DNA of 47,357 nucleotides from Rhodocyclales bacterium RIFCSPLOWO2_02_FULL_63_24 (GTDB lineage: Bacteria > Pseudomonadota > Gammaproteobacteria > Burkholderiales > Rhodocyclaceae): positions 11,393 through 58,749 of the forward strand of contig MHZX01000103.1 in the NCBI GenBank assembly GCA_001828935.1, read 5' to 3'. This document shows positions 1-8,045 of the stretch, in pieces. Made by a program: the position numbers and the translations under genes. How positions within the stretch are numbered: the first letter of the stretch is position 1; the number at the start of each line of letters is the position of its first letter. The notes beneath the pieces are model-generated. The model saw only the letters and a program-made list of their open reading frames with translations. It had not been told where the DNA came from and did no database searches.

Positions 1-767
1 TGGCCGCGCAATCCGCAGCCGGCGTCGATCTCGACCGCTTCGCCGCCAACTGGAATCTGGCCGACGACGCGGCGGCGGCACTGTGGCAGGCTGCCGGCCT
101 GCGCGTGGTGCGCAGCGGCGAACAACAGATCGGCTTCTCCGCGGCGGGATGGCAGGCACTGGCCGACAAGCTGCTCGCGGCACTCGCCAGCGAGCACCAG
201 CGCGCACCCGACATGGTCGGCGTCGAGCGCGAGCGCCTGCGCCGGCTGACGCTGCCGACCCTGGAGCGCGCCGCCTTCGACGCCCTGGTGGCCGAGTTGC
301 TCGGCGCCGGACGCCTGGCCGCTGCGCGCGCCTGGCTGCACCTGCCGGAGCACCAGGCCAGCCTCGGCGCCGGCGACCGCGACCTGTTCGCCGTACTGAA
401 GCCGCTGCTCGACGCCCAGCTGTTCGGTCCGCCGCGCGTGCGCGATGTGGCCAGGGCCTCCGGCACCGCCGAGGACGTGGTGCGCCAATTGTTTCGCCGC
501 GTGGCGCGGGCCGGCGAACTCTACCCGGTGGCGCACGACCATTACTTCACGGCGGAGGCGGTGGCGCAACTGGCTGCCATCGTCGCCGAACTCAACGCGG
601 AAAAAGCCGCGGCGCGTGCCGCCGACCTGCGCGACCGGATCGGCGGCGGACGCAAGGTGGCGATCCACATCCTCGAATTCTTCGATCGCATCGGCTACAC
701 TCGCCGCGTGCGTGACGAGCACGTATTGCGCGGTAACAGTTCGACCCACGCATGGCTGACTACATAA
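1..767 (+). CDS. selB: SelB, selenocysteine-specific elongation factor, C-terminal part
   Basis: Partial gene: the 5' end lies outside the window and about 255 codons remain, reading in the third forward frame to a TAA at 765-767. What is visible is the winged-helix C-terminal region of SelB, with alternating Ala/Leu/Arg-rich helices and the ending 'KVAIHILEFFDRIGYTRRV' type typical of the last winged helix. In the family this region binds the SECIS hairpin of selenoprotein mRNAs, while the missing N-terminal part is the GTPase that delivers Sec-tRNA. The selenocysteine tRNA gene begins 11 nt after the stop, which strongly supports the call. No GTPase motif can be checked because that part is missing. 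Confidence 0.85.
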   Translation, partial: AAQSAAGVDLDRFAANWNLADDAAAALWQAAGLRVVRSGEQQIGFSAAGWQALADKLLAALASEHQRAPDMVGVERERLRRLTLPTLERAAFDALVAELLGAGRLAAARAWLHLPEHQASLGAGDRDLFAVLKPLLDAQLFGPPRVRDVARASGTAEDVVRQLFRRVARAGELYPVAHDHYFTAEAVAQLAAIVAELNAEKAAARAADLRDRIGGGRKVAIHILEFFDRIGYTRRVRDEHVLRGNSSTHAWLTT

Positions 768-778
768 AAACCAACAAC

Positions 779-874
779 GGAAGAGAACGTTCCCCGGTGG
801 GGCGGCCGGTCTTCAAAACCGGCAGGGGTCGCCATGCGGTCCCTGGTGGGTTCGACTCCCGCTCTCTTCCGCCA
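779..874 (+). tRNA. selC: tRNA-Sec (anticodon TCA)
   Basis: The 96-nt element has an 8-bp acceptor stem (GGAAGAGA with TCTCTTCC), one pair longer than an ordinary tRNA, which is diagnostic for bacterial tRNA-Sec. The anticodon stem GCCGGT/ACCGGC closes the loop CTTCAAA, giving anticodon TCA at 813-815, which reads UGA. A long variable arm follows, then a T-arm with GGTTCGACTC. Discriminator G871 and an encoded CCA at 872-874 finish the gene. It sits directly after selB, as in many selAB-selC loci. Confidence 0.96.
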
Positions 875-885
875 ATCCTTTCGTC

Positions 886-1314
886 ATGAAGACACCTTTC
901 CGCGGCGCGGTGCCCGACGGCCTGTTTTACGATCCGGAGTACGACATGTGGGTGCGCACCGAGGGCGCCGACGTGCTGATCGGCGCCAGCAGCTTCGGCA
1001 TCTTCCGCGCCAGCGAGATCATCGGCTTCACGGCCAAGCCGACGGGAGCCGAAGTGGCGCTGGGCCGCGGCCTGGGCACGATCGAGTGCGCCAAGACCGT
1101 GCTCGCCGTGCATGCGCCGCTGTCCTTCGTGCTGCTGGCAGCCAACGAGGCCGCCGAAGAGCGCCCGGCCATACTCAACCGGGATCCCTACGCGGCCGGC
1201 TGGATGGTGCGCGGCCGGCCTACCGCCTGGGCTGCGGAATGCGGCCGCCTGGTCGATGCGGCGAGCTACCGCGCCCACATCCTGCGCAGCGAACCGGGGG
1301 CGGAATTCCTGTGA
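886..1314 (+). CDS. GcvH-like lipoyl-domain protein
   Basis: A 142-residue protein with the glycine cleavage H-protein fold: 'MWVRTEGADVLIGASSFG' near residues 21-38, then the lipoylation hairpin 'TIECAKTVLAVHAP' with the candidate lipoyl lysine at K70. The length suits an H protein (about 125-140 aa). The surrounding sequence differs from canonical GcvH (usually E-S-V/A-K), and no gcvT or gcvP lies here. The ATG at 886 begins 11 nt after the tRNA-Sec CCA. The stop overlaps the GTG of the DsrE-like gene (GTGA), so the two are probably co-translated. GcvH-like proteins encoded beside DsrE proteins are known as sulfur carriers (LbpA of the sHdr sulfur-oxidation systems). A sulfur or selenium relay role here is inferred from context; ordinary glycine cleavage is the alternative. 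Confidence 0.75.
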   Translation: MKTPFRGAVPDGLFYDPEYDMWVRTEGADVLIGASSFGIFRASEIIGFTAKPTGAEVALGRGLGTIECAKTVLAVHAPLSFVLLAANEAAEERPAILNRDPYAAGWMVRGRPTAWAAECGRLVDAASYRAHILRSEPGAEFL

Positions 1315-1709
1315 ACGACAGCGGCAGCCCGCATCTGAAAAAGCTCGCCATCCTGGTCTGGTCGGCCACGCCGGAACGGCCCCAATTGTGCGCCACGCCC
1401 TTCGTGCACGCGGCGGCGGCGGCGGCCTTCGACTGCGAAGTCGAGATCCACTTCGCCGGACCCGCCGTGCGTCTGCTGGTGGCTGGCGTCGCCGAATCCC
1501 TGCGGCCCTGGCCAGGTGTCGACACCTCGATTTATCACATGATGCGGCAGGCGGCGAATCTCGATGTCAGCTTTCGCGCCTGCGCCATGGCCATGGGCGC
1601 GCTGGTCGGCAAGGAAGAGGCGCTGATTCCCGAGTACGGCGGCCCGATTGCCGCCAGCGTCTTCGTCCAGCGCACGCTCGACCCGGAGTGGGCGACGCTG
1701 GTGTATTGA
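1311..1709 (+). CDS. DsrE/DsrF-family protein
   Basis: A 132-residue protein with a DsrE/TusD-like layout: an N-terminal beta strand 'KKLAILVWSATPE', an internal strand 'EVEIHFAGPAVRLL', and the segment 'DVSFRACAMAMGAL' that places C91 where DsrE proteins carry the persulfide cysteine. Two further cysteines are C27 and C42. The start is GTG at 1311, overlapping the TGA of the preceding lipoyl gene by 4 nt. DsrE-family proteins pass sulfane sulfur between partners, and the selenium-linked protein YedF also contains a DsrE-like domain. The position after selB-selC-GcvH-like suggests a thiol or selenol relay. The family call is fairly secure; the function is inferred. Confidence 0.7.
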   Translation: MNDSGSPHLKKLAILVWSATPERPQLCATPFVHAAAAAAFDCEVEIHFAGPAVRLLVAGVAESLRPWPGVDTSIYHMMRQAANLDVSFRACAMAMGALVGKEEALIPEYGGPIAASVFVQRTLDPEWATLVY

Positions 1710-1804
1710 CCGATCCCGCGCAACGCAAAGTCCGCAAGAATCGGGTTGCCGGCAGCCGGGCCGATGGATGAAACTGGCGCTGTTGCCACCCGCTGAACCA
1801 TGAG

Positions 1805-2698
1805 ATGAACAATGCCAGCCTGATCCGCCTTGTTGCGCTTGCCGCGATCTGGGGCGCCTCCTTCCTGTTCCTGCGCATCGGCGCACCGGTGCTGGGGCCG
1901 GCGCTGCTGATCGAGAGCCGGCTGATCCTCGCCGCGCTGTTCCTGCTGGCCGTCGGCATGGCGCTCGGCAAGCGGCTGGAGCTCAGGCAGCACTGGCGGC
2001 ACTACCTGCTGCTGGGCCTGCTGAATTCCGCCCTGCCGTTTCTGCTCTTCGCCTACGCCGCCCGCAGCCTGTCGGCATCGCTGCTTTCGATCCTCAATGC
2101 CACCTCGCCGATCTGGGGCGCCGTGATCGCCGCAGCCTGGACCGGCAGCGCTCTGACGCTGCGTGAAGTCTCCGGGCTGGCGCTCGGCGTCGCAGGAGTT
2201 GCGTTGCTGGTCGGCTTCGACGCCGCGATGCTGCAGCCCGGAGCCGGGCCGGCCATCGTCGCCACGCTGGGCGCCGCGGCCAGCTACGGCATCGCCAGCG
2301 TCTATGCCAAATCGGCCAAAACCGTCGAGCCCTTTGCCAACGCCCACGGCAGCATGTGGGCGGCAGCCCTGCTGGCGGCGGGTGCGCTGCCTTTCTTTCC
2401 GGTCGTTGCCCGTCCCGACGCCGGGGTCATCGCCGCGGTAATCGCGCTCGGCGTGCTGTGCAGCGGCATCGCCTACCTGCTCTACTTTCGCCTCGTCGCC
2501 GACCTCGGTCCGGCGTCGGCGCTGACGGTGACTTTCCTGATCCCGGTATTCGGCGTGCTCTGGGGCCATCTGTTTCTCGGCGAAGCCGTCGGCTGGCATA
2601 CCGTGGCCGGTGCCGCCATCGTCATCGCCGGCACGGCATTGATCACCGGCTTCTCGGTCGGCGGTTTGCTTTCGGGCAAGGCGGCCGCCAATGGCTGA
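1805..2698 (+). CDS. EamA/DMT-family membrane transporter
   Basis: A 297-residue inner-membrane protein with about ten hydrophobic segments in two EamA repeats. The first begins 'LIRLVALAAIWGASFLFLR' and the second 'GPAIVATLGAAASYGIASV', which is the RhaT/YdcZ-type drug/metabolite transporter signature. The substrate cannot be read from the sequence; characterised members export amino acids, metabolites or drugs. The ATG at 1805 is used, with another ATG two codons upstream (1800) out of frame. The 3' end overlaps the next gene (Ada-like) by 8 nt, so the two are probably one operon. Conservative assignment to family level only. Confidence 0.88.
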   Translation: MNNASLIRLVALAAIWGASFLFLRIGAPVLGPALLIESRLILAALFLLAVGMALGKRLELRQHWRHYLLLGLLNSALPFLLFAYAARSLSASLLSILNATSPIWGAVIAAAWTGSALTLREVSGLALGVAGVALLVGFDAAMLQPGAGPAIVATLGAAASYGIASVYAKSAKTVEPFANAHGSMWAAALLAAGALPFFPVVARPDAGVIAAVIALGVLCSGIAYLLYFRLVADLGPASALTVTFLIPVFGVLWGHLFLGEAVGWHTVAGAAIVIAGTALITGFSVGGLLSGKAAANG

Positions 2699-3545
2699 CC
2701 GGGTTCCGGACGATTACGGACGGCAATACGCCGTTGTCGCCCACGCCATCGAATTTCTCCGCACCCATGCGCGGCGCCAGCCCTCACTGGCCGAACTGGC
2801 CGCCGCAGTGCATCTGAGCGAATTCCATTTGCAGCGCGTGTTTGCCGCCTGGGCCGGCATTTCGCCCAAGCGCTTTCTCCAATACCTCACCAAGGAGTAT
2901 GCCAAGCAAGCCTTGCGCGACTCGCGCGATGTGCTTGCCGTCGCGGCGGCGGCGGGACTTTCCGGCGGCGGCCGGCTGCACGACCTGATGATCAGTTGCG
3001 AAGCCATGACGCCCGGCGAAATCAAGTCCGGCGGCCGCGACGTGGCGCTCGGCTACGGGCGCGCGCCGACGCCCTTTGGTCCGGCCCTGATCGGCTGGAC
3101 GCCGCGCGGCATATGCCACCTGGCGTTTTGCAGCGCTGACCCGGCGGCCGACGAGGCCAAGCTCGCCGCCTGCTGGCCCGCCGCCGACCGAGTCGGCGAT
3201 GACGCGACGGCGGCCAAGCTCGCCGCACGCATCTTTCCGACCGATGCCGAACCCGGTCGCCTGCATCTGCTCCTGCGCGGCACCAATTTCCAGCTCAAGG
3301 TGTGGGAAGCGCTGATCGGCGTCGAACCGTCGCGAATGGTTTCCTACGGCCAACTGGCGGCCATGGCCGGCGCGCCCCGGACCCAGCGCGCGGTGGGCAG
3401 CGCCCTGGCCGCCAATACCATCGGCTACCTGATCCCCTGCCACAGGGTGATCCGGGAATCCGGCGATCCCGGCATTTACCGCTGGGGCAGCGGCCGCAAG
3501 GCGGCGATGCTGGCCTGGGAAGCGGGGCGCAACGCAAGCCGCTGA
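2691..3545 (+). CDS. Ada-like AraC regulator / O6-alkylguanine-DNA alkyltransferase
   Basis: A 284-residue fusion. Residues about 15-115 form an AraC-type helix-turn-helix pair ('SLAELAAAVHLSEFHLQRVF'). Residues about 190-280 are the alkyltransferase, with 'FQLKVWEALIGVE', 'YGQLAAMAG' and the active-site PCHRV (C250). Such proteins remove alkyl groups from O6-alkylguanine in a suicide reaction and may control transcription. Unlike E. coli Ada it lacks the N-terminal zinc domain whose cysteine repairs phosphotriesters, so how DNA methylation would switch the regulator is not evident. It overlaps the DMT transporter gene by 8 nt. The arrangement is known in other proteobacteria as a 'bifunctional AraC/MGMT' protein. 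Confidence 0.9.
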   Translation: MADRVPDDYGRQYAVVAHAIEFLRTHARRQPSLAELAAAVHLSEFHLQRVFAAWAGISPKRFLQYLTKEYAKQALRDSRDVLAVAAAAGLSGGGRLHDLMISCEAMTPGEIKSGGRDVALGYGRAPTPFGPALIGWTPRGICHLAFCSADPAADEAKLAACWPAADRVGDDATAAKLAARIFPTDAEPGRLHLLLRGTNFQLKVWEALIGVEPSRMVSYGQLAAMAGAPRTQRAVGSALAANTIGYLIPCHRVIRESGDPGIYRWGSGRKAAMLAWEAGRNASR

Positions 3546-3597
3546 GGAGAACCCGGTCGACGCGGCCCGGTTAGCGACTGGCGGCGGCCCGCTTCGA

Positions 3598-3900
3598 CTA
3601 TTTCGGCCAGCGATTGTGGCCGACGAACTCTTCCCAACTGAGGAAGCCATCCTTGTCGGCGTCGAGCTTGTCGAAGTTGTCGGCCACGTAGGAAGAAGCT
3701 TTGGCGGCTTCCTCGCGCGACAATTTGCCGTCCTTGTCCTTGTCGGCCGCATCGAACTGCGCAGCGGCCTTGTTTTTCGCAGTGCGCGCAACTTCGCCGC
3801 GGCGCCCCGCTTCGTCCAGCTTGGGGACAATGGTCTGGGCATTGCCGACACCCGGTCCGAGGCACGAGATCAACACAACAACGGCAAGATAGCGCATCAC
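3598..3900 (-). CDS. Exported EF-hand calcium-binding protein
   Basis: A 100-residue protein with a short N-terminal signal peptide (MMRYLAVVVLISCLG..., likely cleavage near 'GNA-Q'). It has two EF-hand loops, 'DKDKDGKLSREE' and 'DADKDGFLSWEE', both with acidic residues at loop positions 1, 3, 5 and 12. It is probably a periplasmic calcium-binding protein of unknown partner. The GTG at 3900 is immediately followed in frame by an ATG at 3897, and either may be the start. It is the only minus-strand gene in this part and converges with the Ada-like gene; its start faces the zinc-ribbon gene, with about 90 bp between them for both promoters. Confidence 0.82.
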   Translation of the reverse strand: MMRYLAVVVLISCLGPGVGNAQTIVPKLDEAGRRGEVARTAKNKAAAQFDAADKDKDGKLSREEAAKASSYVADNFDKLDADKDGFLSWEEFVGHNRWPK

Positions 3901-3989
3901 GAATCCATTCAGTTTGGCCGAAACGACAACCCTTGGACATTGTAGTCGATGCTCCTCCCGGTGCGGGCAAGGCTGGTATTCTCCGCTCC

Positions 3990-4694
3990 ATGAGCCCGGT
4001 CTCCGCCTGTCCGTCCTGCCGCGCGCCGATGAGCGCGCAGCGCTTCGATCGCAAGATCAAAGGCGCGGTGGAACTCGATTTGTGCTTCGCCTGCCAGGGC
4101 ATCTGGTTCGACGAATACGAAAGCCTGCAACTCACGCCGGAGAGCGTGATCGAACTGTTCAAGCTGATTCACGAACACCGCGACGACCAGCGTCTGCCGC
4201 TGGCCAGTGCCCTGCGTTGTCCGCGCTGCAATGAGCGACTGATTCACTCGCAGGACCGCGTCAAAAGCGGACTGTTCAACTATATGCGCTGCGGCCAGCA
4301 TGGCCGTTTCATCAGCTTTGCCCAGTTCATGATCGAGAAGGGCTTTGTGCGCCAGCTGACCGGCCCCGAAATCGACCGGCTCAAGGCCAACATCGGCGTC
4401 GTGCGCTGCACGGGATGCGGCGGCGCCGTGGATATCCGCAAGGAAAGCGTCTGCGGCCATTGCCGGGCGCCGATCGCGATTCTCGATCCGCACGCGGTGG
4501 AGAAGGCCCTCGCCGGTTATCAGCAGGCGGCCGTGAAACCGGCCGCCGCGATGAGTCCCGACCTGCTGGCCGAGGTGGTCCTGTTCAGCGAGCGGGAACG
4601 TAGCCAACGCCAGCGCGAGCGCGGCCTCAATGCCGACGTCGGCGATTTGCTGCAGGACGGAGTGGCCATGTTCTGGAACATGGTGAAACGATGA
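3990..4694 (+). CDS. Zinc-ribbon (zf-TFIIB-like) protein
   Basis: A 234-residue soluble protein with several CxxC pairs: CPSC (residues 7-10) with CFAC (32-35) form a TFIIB-type zinc ribbon, followed by CPRC, a single 'RCGQH' and a C-terminal CTGC/CGHC pair. No membrane segment is visible. The ATG at 3990 is chosen because it begins just before the first ribbon and because the upstream codons overlap the promoter region of the divergent EF-hand gene. An earlier in-frame start at 3933 would add 19 unremarkable residues. Its stop overlaps the mobA start (ATGA, 4691-4694), suggesting translational coupling. The function is unknown; zinc binding is inferred from the cysteines. Confidence 0.75.
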   Translation: MSPVSACPSCRAPMSAQRFDRKIKGAVELDLCFACQGIWFDEYESLQLTPESVIELFKLIHEHRDDQRLPLASALRCPRCNERLIHSQDRVKSGLFNYMRCGQHGRFISFAQFMIEKGFVRQLTGPEIDRLKANIGVVRCTGCGGAVDIRKESVCGHCRAPIAILDPHAVEKALAGYQQAAVKPAAAMSPDLLAEVVLFSERERSQRQRERGLNADVGDLLQDGVAMFWNMVKR

Positions 4695-5287
4695 GCCAAG
4701 CCATTACCGGCGTGATCCTGGCGGGCGGACTGGGGCGGCGCATGGGCGGCGTCGACAAGGGCCTGCAACTTCTGCGCGGCCGGCCCATGGTGCAATGGGT
4801 GCTCGAACGGCTGGCGCCGCAGGTTGATACGGTGCTGATCAGTGCCAACCGCAATCTGGAGCAATACGGCGAGTTCGGCTGCACGGTGCTGCCCGACACG
4901 ATTGCGGATTTCGCCGGGCCGCTGGCCGGACTGCATGCGGCACTCGGCGTGGCGACCACGCCGCTGGTCGCCACCGTACCCTGCGACTCGCCCTACCTGC
5001 CGACGGACCTCGTGGCGCGACTGGCGGCAGGATTGCACGCCGCCGATGCCGAACTGGCGGTGGCGCGCGACGCCGAGCGCGCACATCCGGTGTTCTGCCT
5101 TGCCAGCCGCGAACTGCTGCCGCGGCTGACGGCCTATCTCGCCGCCGGCGAGCGCCGCCTGGCACGCTGGCACGAGACCCTGAGAACAGTGGAAGTGAGC
5201 TTCGACGAACCCGGAGCCTTCGCCAATTTCAATACGCCGGAAGATCTGGCTGCCCGCCATAACGACGATGTGCCAGAATCGCAATGA
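4691..5287 (+). CDS. mobA: Molybdenum cofactor guanylyltransferase MobA
   Basis: A 198-residue nucleotidyltransferase that links GMP to molybdopterin, giving the MGD cofactor of DMSO-reductase-family enzymes such as formate dehydrogenases and nitrate reductases. The N-terminus carries the diagnostic 'VILAGGLGRRMGGVDKGL' loop. Later come 'ISANRNLEQYG', 'ADFAGPLAGLHAAL' and 'VPCDSPYLPTDL' (metal and GTP binding). The length matches the family (about 190-200 aa). It is coupled to the zinc-ribbon gene by a 4-nt overlap. The presence of selB-selC a few kilobases upstream is compatible with selenocysteine-containing formate dehydrogenase elsewhere in the genome, but no such gene is in the window. 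Confidence 0.93.
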   Translation: MSQAITGVILAGGLGRRMGGVDKGLQLLRGRPMVQWVLERLAPQVDTVLISANRNLEQYGEFGCTVLPDTIADFAGPLAGLHAALGVATTPLVATVPCDSPYLPTDLVARLAAGLHAADAELAVARDAERAHPVFCLASRELLPRLTAYLAAGERRLARWHETLRTVEVSFDEPGAFANFNTPEDLAARHNDDVPESQ

Positions 5288-5329
5288 CATCGGTTCATTG
5301 CTTCGATCGATAAGACTGGGGGCGCGGTA

Positions 5330-6478
5330 GTGGTTATCAAAGACCCTGCGGAAGTGGCGAAATCCCTGCGCAAGGCGGCGGAACTGGGCAACGCCAAAGC
5401 GCAATACGGCCTGGCCCTGCTGTATGCCAGCGGCCAGGGCGTCAGACACAGCGTGAGGCAAGCCTTGGCCTGGTACCTCAAGGCCGCCGAGCAGGGCTTT
5501 GCCCCGGCCCAGTGCATCCTTGGCAACAAATATGCCGCAGGCCAGGGAGTGCCGCAGGACTATCGCAAGGCGGTGTTCTGGTACCTCAAAGCCGCTGAGC
5601 AGGGCGATCCCGGAGCGCAGCGCCATCTCGGCATGCTGTATGACGCCGGCGAAGGCGTCGTCAGGGATGCCGAGGAGGCGGAGTATTGGTACCTCAAGGC
5701 CGCCGAGCAGGGCGACGCCGAAGCGCAAATCCGGCTCGGGCACATGTACGACGGCGACCAGGAGTACATGGCCGCCACCTGGTATCGCAAGGCCGCGGAA
5801 CAGGGGATGGCCGAGGCCCAACGCCTCCTGGGAATCAAGTTCGCCGGCGGCCAGGGGGTCACGCAGGACTATCTGATGGCCTCGTTCTGGTTGCTCAAGG
5901 CGGCCGAACAGGGAGACGCCAGCGGGCAATGGAACCTGGGGGTGCTGTACGACAAGGGCAGGGGCGTCGAGCAGGATTTCCAGAAAGCCGGCTATTGGTA
6001 CAGCAAGGCGGCCAAGCAGGAATTTGCGCCGGCACAGGCCTCGCTCGCCTTGCTGTATGCCAATGGGCAGGGCGTCAAGCAAAGCTATCGCAAGGCCTTG
6101 TCGCTGTGGCAAAAGGCCGCCGCCCAAGGTGACGCGGAGGCGCAGCACAACCTGGCGCTGCTGTACCGGGACGGCCTCGGCGTGGCGCGCGACATCGCCG
6201 TGGCGGCGCATTGGTATCGCCTGGCCGCGGAGCAGGGCGTGGCCGAGGCGCAGTGCAACCTGGGGCTGGTCTACGCGCGTGGCGACCTGGGCGCAGTCGA
6301 CTACGTCGAGGCGCACAAATGGTTCGAAATCGCCGGCATGAACGGCAATGAGGCCGGCAAGGCAAATTGCAAGCATGCCGAATCGCTGATGACGCCGGTG
6401 CAAATAGAACAGGCGCGTTGCCGTGCCACGGATTGGATAGACGAATACCAGGAGTCGCAGCAGTTCGCCCGCATCTGA
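5330..6478 (+). CDS. Sel1-like repeat protein
   Basis: A 382-residue protein made almost entirely of about nine Sel1-like (SLR) repeats of roughly 36 residues. The pattern is 'A..LG.lYa.GqGV.qdy.kA..WylKAAEQGda.AQ', beginning at residue 8 and ending near residue 345. One repeat (about 144-170) is shortened ('YDGDQEYMAATWYRKAAEQG'). There is no signal peptide, so a cytoplasmic scaffold or protein-interaction role is likely, but the partner is unknown. The GTG start at 5330 follows a GGGGGCG-type purine stretch and an in-frame TAG immediately upstream, so the frame cannot be extended. The near-identical repeat DNA makes this locus prone to copy-number change. Confidence 0.9.
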   Translation: MVIKDPAEVAKSLRKAAELGNAKAQYGLALLYASGQGVRHSVRQALAWYLKAAEQGFAPAQCILGNKYAAGQGVPQDYRKAVFWYLKAAEQGDPGAQRHLGMLYDAGEGVVRDAEEAEYWYLKAAEQGDAEAQIRLGHMYDGDQEYMAATWYRKAAEQGMAEAQRLLGIKFAGGQGVTQDYLMASFWLLKAAEQGDASGQWNLGVLYDKGRGVEQDFQKAGYWYSKAAKQEFAPAQASLALLYANGQGVKQSYRKALSLWQKAAAQGDAEAQHNLALLYRDGLGVARDIAVAAHWYRLAAEQGVAEAQCNLGLVYARGDLGAVDYVEAHKWFEIAGMNGNEAGKANCKHAESLMTPVQIEQARCRATDWIDEYQESQQFARI

Positions 6479-6547
6479 GCGTCCGGATTCCCGGTCCACG
6501 AACAAAGGACATCGGACTAGCCCATTGCCGGTGAGTGTGCTTCAATA

Positions 6548-8005
6548 GTGGCGAACATGATTGTCAAATTTTTTCAGAAAGTGCGGGGACGCAGAATGAA
6601 TTGGCCGTTGAATCGCGCAAGCTCGGGAGCCATCGCAATTGCCCTGGGTGTTTTCGGCCTCCTCATCGGCGCCTCCCTGAATAGCCTTGCGGCGTCGGCG
6701 GGCGAGCCGGCGGCGGCAAACCCGCCGTCCGGCCAGCGCTTTGCGACGGTCTGGCGCATTCGCGGCGAGGTCGCCGCATCCGGCGCAGGCAACGAAAGGA
6801 AATTGCGCGAGGGCGACCCGGTCTACGTCGGCGAACGCGTACGTGCAGCGGCCCTGGCCGAGGCCGTGCTCAAGACCGAGGATGCAGGGGTTGTCGCCAT
6901 CCGGCCGAGTACCGAGTTTGTCGCCGAGCGCTTCGCCGCCGAAGACAAACCGACCGACAGCCTTACTGTCCGCCTGGTCACCGGATCGCTGCGGGTGATC
7001 AGCGGCTGGATTGCCCGTACCAATCGTTCCGGCCACAACATCGTCACGCCTTCCGCCACCATCGGCATTCGCGGCACCGACCACGAGCCCTACGTGCTCT
7101 CGGCGGAACTGGCCAAGGCCACGTCGAATCGGGAGGGAACCTATGACAAGGTCAATCGCGGCGGCACCACCATGGTGGTCGGCGACAACAAGCTCGATAT
7201 CGACCCGGGGCGGGTAGGTTTCGTGCGAGCGCCGGCCAAGGTCGGCAAGGAAGGCAAGGGCGGCTTCAAGGAGCGGGCCTTGCTGACCATCCTGCTGCCG
7301 GTATTGCTCGACAAGGTGCCGAACTTCTATGTGCCCGGCGAGTTCGACACCGAACTCGACCGCTACGCGCAGACCGCCGACGAAGACAGCCTGCGACAGC
7401 TGGAACAGCGACGCAAGGCGCCCCGCGCGCCGACCCCGCTCCAACCGCTCCCGCCAAAACCCGCTCCGACGCCTACTCCAACGCCCACTTCGGCGCCCGC
7501 TCCCGCACCGGGTCCGACATCCGGTGCGGCCTCTGGCGCGATGCCCGGCATGCCTTCCGCTGCAACGCCCGGTACCGCAAGCACGGCGGAATGCCAACCG
7601 ACCACGATAGCCAAGACCTGGCTGGGGCAACTGGATGCCGCCATCGCCCGCAACGATGCGCCGGCGATTGTCGCCATGTTCGCGCCCGAAGCGGCAGTGC
7701 GGGCCACGATACGCGGCAAGGACAACAAGATGACCAGCGTCGATCTTGGCCGCGAGGAACTGGCGCAGAGCACGCTGGCCGCCATGAAGGGACTCAAGGA
7801 CTACAAACAGCGTCGGGTGTGGACCGATGGCACGCTGGAAAATGCTGCGGCACCCGCCTGCGATCGCATCAGCCTGAAGTCGGTAGTGATCGAACAAGGA
7901 CGGCAATCCGGCAAGCCCTACCGATTCGAATCAGTGGAAGCATACGTGCTTGAGCTGCGCGCCGGGAAATGGCTGGCAATCAAGGCGGAAACGACCCAGC
8001 AGTAA
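6548..8005 (+). CDS. Membrane-anchored FecR-domain protein with C-terminal NTF2-like region
   Basis: A 485-residue protein. A hydrophobic segment near residues 25-45 anchors it or acts as an uncleaved signal. Residues about 75-240 form a FecR domain ('VWRIRGEVAASG', 'LREGDPVYVGERVR', 'VTPSATIGIRGTDHE'). A Pro/Thr/Ala-rich linker (about 295-335) leads to a C-terminal module of about 120 residues resembling NTF2/SnoaL folds ('LDAAIARNDAPAIVAMFAPEA'). It is not the classic FecR anti-sigma factor, since no sigma factor or TonB receptor adjoins it; the FecR domain probably serves as a periplasmic recognition module. GTG at 6548 or ATG at 6557 may be the start. The NTF2-like call is by appearance only. 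Confidence 0.8.
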   Translation: MANMIVKFFQKVRGRRMNWPLNRASSGAIAIALGVFGLLIGASLNSLAASAGEPAAANPPSGQRFATVWRIRGEVAASGAGNERKLREGDPVYVGERVRAAALAEAVLKTEDAGVVAIRPSTEFVAERFAAEDKPTDSLTVRLVTGSLRVISGWIARTNRSGHNIVTPSATIGIRGTDHEPYVLSAELAKATSNREGTYDKVNRGGTTMVVGDNKLDIDPGRVGFVRAPAKVGKEGKGGFKERALLTILLPVLLDKVPNFYVPGEFDTELDRYAQTADEDSLRQLEQRRKAPRAPTPLQPLPPKPAPTPTPTPTSAPAPAPGPTSGAASGAMPGMPSAATPGTASTAECQPTTIAKTWLGQLDAAIARNDAPAIVAMFAPEAAVRATIRGKDNKMTSVDLGREELAQSTLAAMKGLKDYKQRRVWTDGTLENAAAPACDRISLKSVVIEQGRQSGKPYRFESVEAYVLELRAGKWLAIKAETTQQ

Positions 8006-8014
8006 GGCCAATAC

Positions 8015-8037
8015 GCCTTCCCGCCGCACGGGAAGGC
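8015..8037. terminator. Hairpin between convergent genes
   Basis: A perfect 9-bp stem (GCCTTCCCG with CGGGAAGGC) and a 5-nt loop lie in the 40-bp gap between the FecR-domain gene ending at 8005 and the convergent GGDEF-EAL gene ending at 8046. No strong U-tract follows on either strand, so it may be a weak bidirectional terminator or a transcript-end stabiliser. Confidence 0.45.
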
Positions 8038-8045
8038 CGTCCGCG

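Noticed and set aside
1309..1316. Possible UGA-selenocysteine readthrough joining the lipoyl and DsrE genes
   Set aside because: The two genes are in different frames with a normal GTGA overlap, and no SECIS-like hairpin was evident after the TGA.
5330..6478. The periodic DNA of the Sel1 gene as a CRISPR-like or tandem repeat
   Set aside because: The periodicity is explained by repeated 36-residue protein units and has no spacer structure.
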